From Glomus cerebriforme (Eukaryota; Glomeromycota; Glomeromycetes; Glomerales; Glomeraceae), in the NCBI GenBank assembly GCA_003550305.1, contig QKYT01000277.1, positions 57,803 through 72,232 of the forward strand: a DNA stretch of 14,430 nt, written 5' to 3'. Below are positions 8,371 through 14,430 of this stretch, one piece after another. Under the pieces are notes generated by a model that did not search any database, was not told the DNA's origin, and was given only the letters and a program-made list of their open reading frames with translations. Each line of letters starts with the position of its first letter. Position 1 is the stretch's first letter. Position numbers and translations under genes: made by a program.

Positions 8371-9371
8371 TTAACCTCCCTTATAATCACATCTCTTGGA
8401 ACCAGTAAATGCTATGACTATAAAGGAGTATGCTTATAGCAAGGTTTCTGTTTTATAATCATATGTATATGAAAATTTAATATTAATGTAATTATAATTT
8501 TATAATTTATCTAAAATTTTTTTGTAAAAAAACTTTCAAATATAAAGAATATTATAAATATTAATAATGATAATTATTTAAAATTACAAATTTTTTTTTA
8601 GAAAAAATTTACATTTTAATAAAGAAAAATAATAAAAAGATAGGAATCTTATAGGAATTTTATTATATATTAGAATAATTGTTTATATAATATGAATAAA
8701 TAGTTATGCATTAGTATTATTTTATTTAAAGGATTTTTATAATTTGTATTACTTGTAGAGCTTTAAACAGTCCAGTTTGGTTCCAATTTTCAGTTCTTTT
8801 TTAATTGGTCAGAATTTAAAAATATTAATAATTCATCATCCTATGATCATAAAGGATGAAATATAGCTTGTTAGAATCATCTCATCGAGACACATCTAAT
8901 GGTAGTAAAACCACATCTCTAGTGCTGATAGATAAGATTTAGTTTTTCATTTTTTGAAAAATTAGATTTTCATCTATTGGTACTAGAGATGCGGTTTTAC
9001 TACCATTAGATATGTCTTGATAAAAAAAATCCAATAAGCTATGTTTCGTCCTTCTACGATTACAACAAGATGATGAATTATTAATATTTTTTGATTCTGA
9101 CCAACTGAAAATTGGAATCGTTTTGGAACTTTAATTACTTGATTTAAGGTATAAATTCATAATTTTTTATAAGTTTGTATTATACTAATATAATTTGCTG
9201 GTGATTATAAAGAAGGAATTTTTTATATGATTACTATTTAATTGGAATAGCAATTTGGTATGATAGTGATTATAAGGCATTTGTGACTATAAAGGAGGAA
9301 TTTTATATATAATAAGATCAAGACTGACAAATGATGTGATTAAAGAGAATTGTGACTATAAAGGAGGTAAT
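8371..9371. mobile_element. Non-autonomous TIR element of about 1 kb
   Basis: The left end TTAACCTCCCTTATAATCAC (8371-8390) matches the reverse complement of the right end, TTACCTCCTTTATAGTCACA, with few differences. The same GTGA-TATAAAGGAGG word recurs inside at about 8413, 9201, 9267 and 9283, as subterminal repeats do. Three directed copies sit near the right end. No transposase frame is present, so it would have moved in trans. Target duplication is unclear; the left end shows TTAA and the right end TAAT, which hints at, but does not prove, a TTAA-targeting (piggyBac-like) element. It separates two gene halves. Confidence 0.6.
8762..9134. repeat. Long foldback: ~185-base arms, 7-base loop
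   Basis: The left arm (8762-8948) and right arm (8956-9134) are near-complete reverse complements. Shared words include CCAATTTTCAG / CTGAAAATTGG, AATATTAATAATTCATCATC / GATGATGAATTATTAATATT and TCTAATGGTAGTAAAACC / GGTTTTACTACCATTAGA. The loop is ATTTTTT. The arms have diverged by a modest number of substitutions and small indels. As DNA it is a foldback inside the 1 kb TIR element; if transcribed it would give a long double-stranded RNA. Confidence 0.9.
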
Positions 9372-9374
9372 TAT

Positions 9375-10086
9375 ATGGGGGGACAACTGTACCTAATTTA
9401 TTCTAAATGTGCTTTTGCATTTTTAGTAATAGATTCAAATCAATGGTCCAAGAATGCTGTTAAAATAGAATTGAAAAAATGAAATGTTGATTATGAAAAT
9501 AAAGAAAATAAATGTAAGTTAGTTATTAGGTTACGAAAAGACATTGGAGAAGAAACACAAAGGAAAATAAAAAAAAAATTTTATATAGAAATTCTATTGC
9601 AAAAATCAAATTATTATCCAACTGTTTCAGCAAATTTGCATATATCAAAATCAAAAAAATGGCATGTGGCTTGTTCTAAAAATAATTTGGAAAAGAATGA
9701 GTTAAAGTGAATAAATATACATTGGTATTTAGTATAAAGCTGCAATAATTTATAATTCACCATTTTTCAGATAAACTTATTTTGATTTGGGATGGACACT
9801 TCAAAAAAATCAAAAATATGGTAAATGTGATGGTGAAAAACATATGATTAAATGAGTCAAACAACTTCTCAAAATCTACTTTTTGTCAGGTGATGTGAAT
9901 AAGAAAAATTGATTTACTGCTTCTACAATACTTAAAGAATTACAAAAAAAAGTAGGAACAGGTAAGTTAAAAGTAAATGAAATACCAAAAATAAAAATAA
10001 TAGAAAATTGGATAACACGATATAATCAAGAGCATAAAAAGGAATCAGTAGCGAAAAAACTTTATATTATTCCAGCAAAAAAATAA
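9375..10086 (+). pseudogene. 3' half of the split fungal-repertoire gene
   Basis: The frame from the ATG at 9375 reads CAFAFLVIDSNQWSKNAVKI, then a TGA near 9480, KCKLVIRLRKDIGEETQRKI, YYPTVSANLHISKSKKWHVA and NNLEKNELK. An intron (9707-9770) follows. Exon 2 begins with an in-frame TAA, then TYFDLGWTLQKNQKYGK, MIK-stop-VKQLLKIYFLSGDVNKKN-stop-FTASTILKELQKKVGTGK and PKIKIIENWITRYNQEHKKE, ending at TAA 10084-10086. The C-terminal module (GW-L-KNQK...TA..L..L...NWI.R) is one I recall as a common end of long predicted proteins in Rhizophagus-type genomes. Just before the frame, VPNLF can be read one frame over, consistent with a continuation of the 5' half at 7952-8310. The gene has four or more defects and is dead. 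Function unknown. Confidence 0.6.
9707..9770 (+). other. Intron remnant in the split gene
   Basis: The 64-base intron starts GTGAAT and ends TTTTTCAG, between the NNLEKNELK block and the FDLGWTLQ block. Its length fits the other introns in the window. Confidence 0.55.
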
Positions 10087-10174
10087 ATAAATAATAAACA
10101 TACAATATATATTATTATTATATAGTTTTTTTTTACTTATGTTAAATTGCATTTAAGTATATATGTTTCATACC
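10087..10174. other. AT-rich 3' flank
   Basis: TA-rich sequence directly downstream of the TAA at 10084. The AATAAA-type words (AAATAAATAAATAA, 10081-10094) could serve as a polyadenylation signal. Nothing else is seen. Confidence 0.4.
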
Positions 10175-10333
10175 TATAATTCTCAGCTAATTTTGCAATT
10201 ACGTGAAAATGATCAAAGAAATAAGGTTTGGTTGATTAGAAAAAAATTTTGCATGGGTCTTATTATCATAACTTCTTTTAGTTTTATGGAAGTACAAGTT
10301 AAACATGGTGCTATTGAAATAAAAACATTTTGA
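10175..10333 (+). pseudogene. Coding-like fragment, family unknown
   Basis: An open stretch reads YNSQLILQLRENDQRNKVWL, RKKFCMGLIII, MEVQVKHGAIEIKTF, then TGA at 10331; after it the frame continues IQ-stop-IF, so it is probably truncated by decay. TCTCAG (10181-10186) could be a splice acceptor. Charged residues alternate sensibly and the codon use is not random, but the piece has no recognisable motif. It may be a leftover exon of a longer protein. Confidence 0.35.
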
Positions 10334-10544
10334 ATTCAGTGAATTTTTACTATGATTAACATAATATGCATCTCACCAATCATTAACAAAATTCTTTCCA
10401 TTTCTGATTACGAATTAAGAATTTGTTGTAAATTACAGAATTAACAGATTTGCTTGCTATAATTCATCTTATTTTATAATATAATTTTAAATTATCATTA
10501 ACAATACCCTTTTTCTTAATTAATTGAATTAATGCTTGGTATAA

Positions 10545-10739
10545 ATTTTTGAAAAAAGATATTGAACATTTTTAATGTTTAAAAACTTATCTTAAATGAT
10601 TTCATGTGCTTTTTTAATATTTAATGCATTATCAAAAATCACAGCTGATATTTAATTAACCCTAATACTAATAATAACCTTTTCAATAACTGACAACAAA
10701 TACTCTGTCTGCGATATGTAAATGCTCTGATATATTAGA
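10545..10739 (-). pseudogene. Probable hAT-family transposase remnant
   Basis: On the minus strand the frame reads QTEYLLSVIEKVIISIRVN, stop, ISAVIFDNALNIKKAHEII, stop, DKFLNIKNVQYLF. hAT transposases carry a V-x-D-N-A-S segment with the second catalytic Asp, followed by a short helix, KYP-I and a Cys/His block. VIFDNALNIKKAHEIIxDKFLNI fits this pattern, with FDNA at the Asp. Further minus-strand sequence to about 10320 is too decayed to follow. Stops and missing ends show a dead copy. It lies about 360 bases from the 1.25 kb TIR element. Confidence 0.5.
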
Positions 10740-10748
10740 TAATTTTTT

Positions 10749-10762
10749 TTTGACGTCAAAAC
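10749..10762. promoter_or_regulatory. Palindromic CRE-like site TTTTGACGTCAAAA
   Basis: A perfect 14-base palindrome contains TGACGTCA, the consensus site of CREB/ATF-type bZIP factors. It lies at the 5' side of the hAT remnant, so it could have belonged to that promoter. A single site is weak evidence of function. Confidence 0.4.
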
Positions 10763-11102
10763 AAGTTAATCGTATTTATTAATATCATGAAGATTCATAA
10801 TAAATTACAAAAATACACAATAAAGAAGATAAATCACGAATAAACCCTTTTGCTTTAAAGCAGAAAAACCTAACTTGTCACACAAAGAGTTAACTCATGA
10901 TGAAAACTCTATTTCAAAAATAAATGTCAGTCATTGCCCACTCTTTCCGACCTTATACCTGTGATAAATCAACACAATGATAAACTACTGATAAAAAGGA
11001 TTTAAATTAACATTTCAACTGATATTGCATTTCTCGAACCAACTTTTGAAATAGAGGCTAACTAGTGGAACTCTTCCGATTAGCATACAGGTATTCTTCC
11101 AT
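10763..11102. other. Non-coding stretch, less AT-rich than its surroundings
   Basis: I see no protein frame, tRNA or repeat here. The composition is closer to the promoter-like DNA at 12400-13000 than to the decayed regions on the left. Confidence 0.4.
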
Positions 11103-12351
11103 GTAGAGGTATGCTCCGAAATCTGGTCAATCCAGATATCTAGTCATCCATTTGAAAATTGACCAGATTCAGATTGATCTGTTTGTATTACCAGATTGAC
11201 CGGATGGTTCAACGGATATTTGGTCAATCTGATAATCTATTTATATCACTAGATTCACTGGATTCACCAGATTTTTTATAAAACTTTACATACTGTAATT
11301 GAAGGTGGGTGAAGAGTTACTCCTACAAAAAGAAAAAAAAGAAAATTAAAAACGTTCTTGTATTAAAATTTAATATCCCTCCCCTTCAATTACCTCCAGG
11401 AGCTGAGCCGAAGAGTTCGTTCCTACAAAAAAGAAAAAAAAAGAACGTTAGCAACATTCTTGTATTAAAATTTAATACCCCTCCTCTTCAATTACCTCCA
11501 GGAGCCAAGCTGAAGAGTTCGTTCCTACAAAAAAAAAAAAAAAAAGAATGTTAACAATGTTCTTGTATTAAAATTTAATACCCCTCCCCTTCAATTACCT
11601 CCAGGAGCTGAGCTGAAATGTTCGTTCCTACAAAAAAGAAAAAAAAAAAGAATGTTAACAATGTTTTTGTATTAAAGTTTAATAAAACGTCCCCTTCAAT
11701 TACCTCCAGGAGTCGAGCCGAAGAGTTCGTTCCTACAAAAATTAATAAAAAAGAAGCTTATTAAACGTTCTTATATAATAAATAAAAAAAATATCACTCT
11801 ACGTCCCTTTTATTCCATTTACCTCTAGGAGCCAAGCCGAAGAGTTCATTCCTACAAAAATTAATAAAAAAGAAGCTTATTAAATGTTCTTATATAATAA
11901 ATAAAAAAAAATACCCTCTATACCCCTTTTACCCCATTTACCTTCAGGAGCTGAGCCAAAGAGTTCGTTCCTACAAAAATTAATAAAAAAGAATGTTAAT
12001 AAATGTTTTTGTATAATAAAATAAAAAAAATGTCACCCTACCTTCCTTTTTACCCCATTTACCTTCAGGAACTGAGCCGAAGAATTCGTTCCTATAAAAA
12101 TTAATAAAAAAGAACGTTAATAAACATTTTTGTGTATTAAAATAAAAAAAAATAAAAAAAAATACCAGATTTAACCAGATTATCTGATCAATCTGGTCAA
12201 TCTGGTCATCTGTATAATATCTGATCAATCCAGTGTTATCTAACAGATTCATTCAGATTATCTGAAATCTGTTCATTCCTTAATCTGGATTATTCAATCT
12301 GTTCAAAAATGGATGACGGATTGAACGGATTTCACTGGAGCATACCTCTAC
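11103..12351. mobile_element. TIR element of 1.25 kb carrying a tandem array
   Basis: GTAGAGGTATGCTCC (11103-11117) is matched exactly in reverse complement at 12337-12351. Similarity continues inward for about 50 bases: AAATC-G-TCAATC and GTCATCCATTT on the left pair with AAATGGATGAC (12307-12317) on the right. Both subterminal zones (11118-11275, 12163-12300) are full of ATCTGGTCAATC-type words in both orientations. No transposase is encoded. TTCCAT before the left end and TTTCAT after the right end might be a worn target duplication. It is a non-autonomous DNA transposon by structure; the superfamily is undecided. Confidence 0.7.
11298..12160. repeat. Eight-copy tandem array in two length classes
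   Basis: Copies, marked by GAAGAGTTCGTTCCTAC, start at about 11311, 11410, 11512, 11615, 11720, 11839, 11958 and 12079. Spacing is 99-105 for the first steps and 119-121 for the last three, so there are two subfamilies. Each unit has CAGGAGCTGAGCCGAAGAG, an A-rich run, an inverted AGAACGTT-AAC-AACGTTCT-like hairpin and a C-rich block ahead of ATTACCTCCAGGAG. The short class also has TATTAAAATTTAATA. Frames do not stay open and A-runs vary in length, so it is non-coding. Confidence 0.88.
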
Positions 12352-12447
12352 TTTCATGTCCCCCAGGAGATACCTTCATTGTCTCGATTATGAAATACAT
12401 CAACAAGATAGCATATTAAAAACAATTAATTCGATATTTAATCAGTA

Positions 12448-12499
12448 TCACGTGACCCTCTGTGACGCATCAGTAGAAAACCTAATGATCATCACGTCA
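12448..12499. promoter_or_regulatory. CACGTG and TGACG site cluster
   Basis: TCACGTGA (12448-12455) is a perfect E-box palindrome for bHLH factors. TGACGCATCA (12463-12472) and ACGTCA (12494-12499) are bZIP-type half sites. Three such sites within 52 bases, in a promoter-like setting about 780 bases before the next exons, suggest a regulatory block. Their use is untested. Confidence 0.45.
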
Positions 12500-12845
12500 C
12501 CCCCCTTAAAATAAACAACACCTTCAGAGCCAAACAAACACCAAGTTACACCAAACTAGCCTTTTGCCGATCATTTTTCCAGTACCCTCCATCTCCCAAA
12601 AGAAAATGAAAAATACCAACAAAAATGACCAAAGGTTACACCTAAGAAATAAAAATAAAAAACAAAAAATAAAACAAAACAAAAGGAATAAAATTAGGAA
12701 AAACAACTATATCTAGCCGCAAAAAACCTAAAGTAAAACGGAAAAATACCAAACTACACTCCAAAAGAAAAGTTTTTCCCCTCCAAACCCTTCCCAAACA
12801 ATTTATTCACAAGAACCCAAAGTTAAGAAAAATCGGTCTCTTCCC

Positions 12846-12852
12846 TATAAAA
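12846..12852 (+). promoter_or_regulatory. Possible TATA box TATAAAA
   Basis: TATAAAA follows a pyrimidine-rich stretch (CTCTTCCC) and precedes CTATTACTTCCC, a layout common in fungal promoters. In AT-rich DNA such a word also arises by chance. It would serve a transcript covering 13231-14229. Confidence 0.3.
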
Positions 12853-13065
12853 TTTTCTATTACTTCCCTTTTATGACTCTGAAGAGATAAAACTTGTGTG
12901 AGACTGGCAAGCTGAGAATACCAAATGCTTCCAGAGGTATCGTTAAAGGTCGTTATCTAAGAGTTGTAAAACAAAAATTGTGGGTATATTTAAAATTAAT
13001 AAATACAAATAACCTAAACTATTTATTAAATGTTAAATAATGAGAGGAGCATTTTTTCTTAAGAC

Positions 13066-13102
13066 CCTGAAGGCTGTCACCATAGTAAACAAAGCCTCCA
13101 GG
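13066..13102. repeat. Short imperfect hairpin
   Basis: CCTGAAGGCT (13066-13075) pairs with AGCCTCCAGG (13093-13102) with one mismatch. It lies in the leader of the gene at 13231 and could form in RNA. Confidence 0.4.
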
Positions 13103-14005
13103 TTGTGTTTTTGCTTCGTAAAAATTTGGAAAATTTTTTTCGGGAAAGAGTGATCCCTGTAGCTATATTTACAGTATTTATTATTATTATTATTATTTTA
13201 TTTTACTTACATTTATCTACTATTCTATAGAATGAAGTATTCATATGGGTAGATTCGGANCTAGTAGATATCTATAAGATAGACGAGAAATGGACATGGA
13301 CTGAACAAAAGGAGAATATAGTTACAAAACTACTGCCGCCTCTATATAAATTAGTAAACAAAAAATACAGCGTCATGAATGGCAAATTATTAAAAATGTT
13401 ATATGGACGGTGGCATTCTCGACATCGTGTAAGTAATATCGAAAGCCAAGGGGAAAACAGAATAAAACAAAACAAGCGAAGGGCAAAAAAAAATTCGAGA
13501 ATGCAAGACGTAAGTAAATATTCAATTAACATGAAATGGAAATTTATTTAACTATATTGTATTTTACAATTACATTATTAGAAAAAAAAAAGAAGAACAC
13601 AAGCGGCAAATTATCTAATAGAAGGTAATGACAAATATATCCGTAGATACCCTGAGGAGGACCTCGTAAAAATTCTAAAAGATTCAGGGTATTATTTTGA
13701 AGAGTGGGAAGAAACAGATCCTGAGGTAGATTGGCCTATTATACAACNTGCAGTAATTGAAGATGATGAAATTATTGAAGAAGCCATCAAAGAAAAGTTA
13801 TCATCAATATATATTTATAAAAAATGGTAACGTTCTTCTGCAGTATGTATATTTATTATCTTATTAGTTTTATTTATCAAAATTACAAATAGTAAATTTA
13901 TTCAATTTAAGCTTCAGCGATTACTTCATGACTGAATCGATCCAACAGTCGAGTCATTAAGAAAAAATCCCCCAACGTTAAAACAAAAAAGAGTTCATTT
14001 AGATA

Positions 14006-14051
14006 AAACACCAGCTAGTGTACCACCCATTGGTGCACAAAGCTGGTGTTT
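14006..14051. repeat. Inverted repeat AAACACCAGCT / AGCTGGTGTTT
   Basis: Perfect 11-base arms (14006-14016, 14041-14051) surround a 24-base middle with further partial pairing (ACCACC / GGTG). It lies in exon 3 and encodes DKTPASVP...QSWCLN, so the pairing is not forced by the protein. Confidence 0.65.
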
Positions 14052-14061
14052 AAACGAAGAA

Positions 14062-14090
14062 GCACTCAAACGGTTCAACCGTTCGAGTGC
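14062..14090. repeat. 29-base near-perfect palindrome in exon 3
   Basis: GCACTCAAACGGTT (14062-14075) and AACCGTTCGAGTGC (14077-14090) are reverse complements with one mismatch and a single-base loop. It begins ten bases after the previous inverted repeat. Two strong palindromes in one short exon are unusual. Confidence 0.7.
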
Positions 14091-14229
14091 CAATATTCTG
14101 GTATACGACTACGATACTGATGACGTCCAAGATAATAGTAATAATGATACTAAAGATGAAGACAATAATGGAGAAGAAACTCAAATAGAACAAATTCTAG
14201 AAAGAAGAGAAAAACTAAAAAAAAATTGA

Positions 14230-14430
14230 AACAAAAAAAGGATAAAAAACATAAATCAAAATAGTTCAATGTTTTTTTTTTGAATTTTTTTTTACTTAAA
14301 CGATTATTACAATCTAGCCCTAAATAGATTTACTTTATTGGATTATATAATAAATTGATTCAATCATCTATATGCTGTTTAATTAAAATTGATCAAAAAT
14401 TAATACGAATTATTTTCAATATAAATTAGC
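14230..14430. other. AT-rich 3' flank to the window end
   Basis: It holds A-runs, then a T-run (14272-14292) and TA-rich DNA. No gene, repeat or clear polyadenylation signal beyond generic A-rich words is seen. Confidence 0.5.

Larger units (their letters stand above)
12352..13230. other. A/C-rich promoter-like region
   Basis: From about 12490 to 12840 the plus strand is unusually rich in A and C and poor in T and G, unlike the rest of the window. GAAAAATACCAA occurs twice (12608, 12741), with CACCAAACTA and ACCAAACTAC variants. After a TATA-like word the region contains only short frames: one reads GKLRIPNASRGIVKGRYLRV (12908-12967) and continues to about 13037; another starts ATG at 13040 and stops after about 39 codons. 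Either might be a leading exon of the gene at 13231, but I cannot join them in frame. ATT triplets (13172-13200) precede the acceptor at 13229-13230. Confidence 0.5.
13231..14229 (+). pseudogene. Three-exon paralogue of the 3905-6215 gene
   Basis: Exon 1 (13231-13509) reads NEVFIWVDS, TKLLPPLYKLVNKKYSVMN, KMLYGRWHSRHRVSN and a basic end with NKRRAKKNSRMQD. Exon 2 (13582-13842) reads KKKRRTQAANYLIEGNDKYI, PEEDLVKILKDSGYYFEEWE, an acidic stretch, then YIYKKW-TAA-RSSA. Exon 3 (13912-14229) reads LQRLLHD-TGA-IDPTVESLRKNPP, TPASVPPIGAQSWC and ANILVYDYDTDD, ending in an acidic, charged tail and TGA 14227-14229. Introns (13510-13581, 13843-13911) are GT-AG and keep frame. Intron sites and blocks (GND--FDKDKLL, IYDYGWRSEK|LKYLLQD) match the minus-strand copy. 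Only two premature stops (13828, 13933) break it, so it is young, possibly a sequencing artefact away from intact. Two unresolved bases lie in the exons. Basic and acidic parts suggest a nuclear nucleic-acid or chromatin role, which is inference. The 5' exons are not found. Confidence 0.68.

Noticed and set aside
11050..11110. tRNA-like or Pol III gene in the less AT-rich stretch.
   Set aside because: No cloverleaf arms and no GGTTCGAATCC-type B box could be found.
11309..11554. Open frame of 81 codons with a repeated LPPGA-type peptide.
   Set aside because: It is a translation of the tandem array; A-run length changes break the frame in the other units.
11298..12160. CRISPR-like array.
   Set aside because: Units are contiguous and diverged along their whole length, with no unique spacers, and the context is eukaryotic.
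11980..12252. Minus-strand open frame of 90 codons.
   Set aside because: It crosses array units and the subterminal repeats of the TIR element; the product is low-complexity.
12524..12706. Minus-strand open frame encoding a Phe/Leu-rich hydrophobic peptide.
   Set aside because: The complement of an A/C-rich block automatically reads as F, L, V and W codons; there is no other support.
13272..13532. Minus-strand open frame of 86 codons.
   Set aside because: It is antisense to exon 1 of the plus-strand gene, whose splice sites and paralogue support the plus strand.
742..14229. UGA read as tryptophan (altered genetic code, organelle or Mollicutes endosymbiont origin).
   Set aside because: Several TGAs fall where Trp is plausible, but TGG is used for Trp just as often, TAA and TAG stops also occur, GT-AG introns are present, and repeat units show CGA replaced by TGA. 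Decay explains it better.

Overview
The window looks like nuclear DNA of an early-diverging fungus, most likely an arbuscular mycorrhizal (Glomeromycotina, Rhizophagus-like) species. It is very AT-rich, has short GT-AG introns of about 60-82 bases, no bacterial operons, and decayed members of protein families that I associate, from memory only, with the repeat-rich accessory parts of such genomes. Two unresolved bases (13260, 13747) point to a draft assembly. I see no intact conserved gene, rRNA, tRNA or CRISPR array.

Layout. 1-741 is AT-rich with small hairpins. 742-3084 (+) is a decayed DDE-transposase-like gene. 3112-3173 is a hairpin. About 3190-7810 looks like a composite unit. Its ends share a motif close to ATCAATCGGGTAT, which forms a perfect 22-base palindrome at the right end. 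Inside the ends lie TTCGACC/GGTCGAA tandem arrays (3501-3642 and 7276-7530). Between the arrays are two divergent, broken genes: a multi-exon minus-strand gene (3905-6215) with Ser/Thr repeats, a coiled coil and a basic domain, and a small plus-strand gene (6764-7188). 7952-8310 and 9375-10086 appear to be the two halves of one fungal gene. It is split by a ~1 kb element with terminal inverted repeats (8371-9371), which carries a ~370-base foldback (8762-9134). A short coding-like fragment (10175-10333) and a probable hAT transposase remnant (10545-10739, minus) follow. 11103-12351 is a second TIR element, holding an eight-copy 100/120-base tandem array. 12352-13230 is A/C-rich promoter-like DNA with CACGTG and TGACG sites. 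13231-14229 (+) is a three-exon paralogue of the 3905-6215 gene with only two premature stops.

How it fits together. This is a graveyard of mobile and repeat-associated genes. The two paralogues share splice-site positions and protein layout, so the younger copy helps read the older one. Repeat units inside the older gene differ as CGA versus TGA, which points to CpG decay of methylated DNA as one mutation engine. All functions are inferred from reading translations by eye; no search was run.
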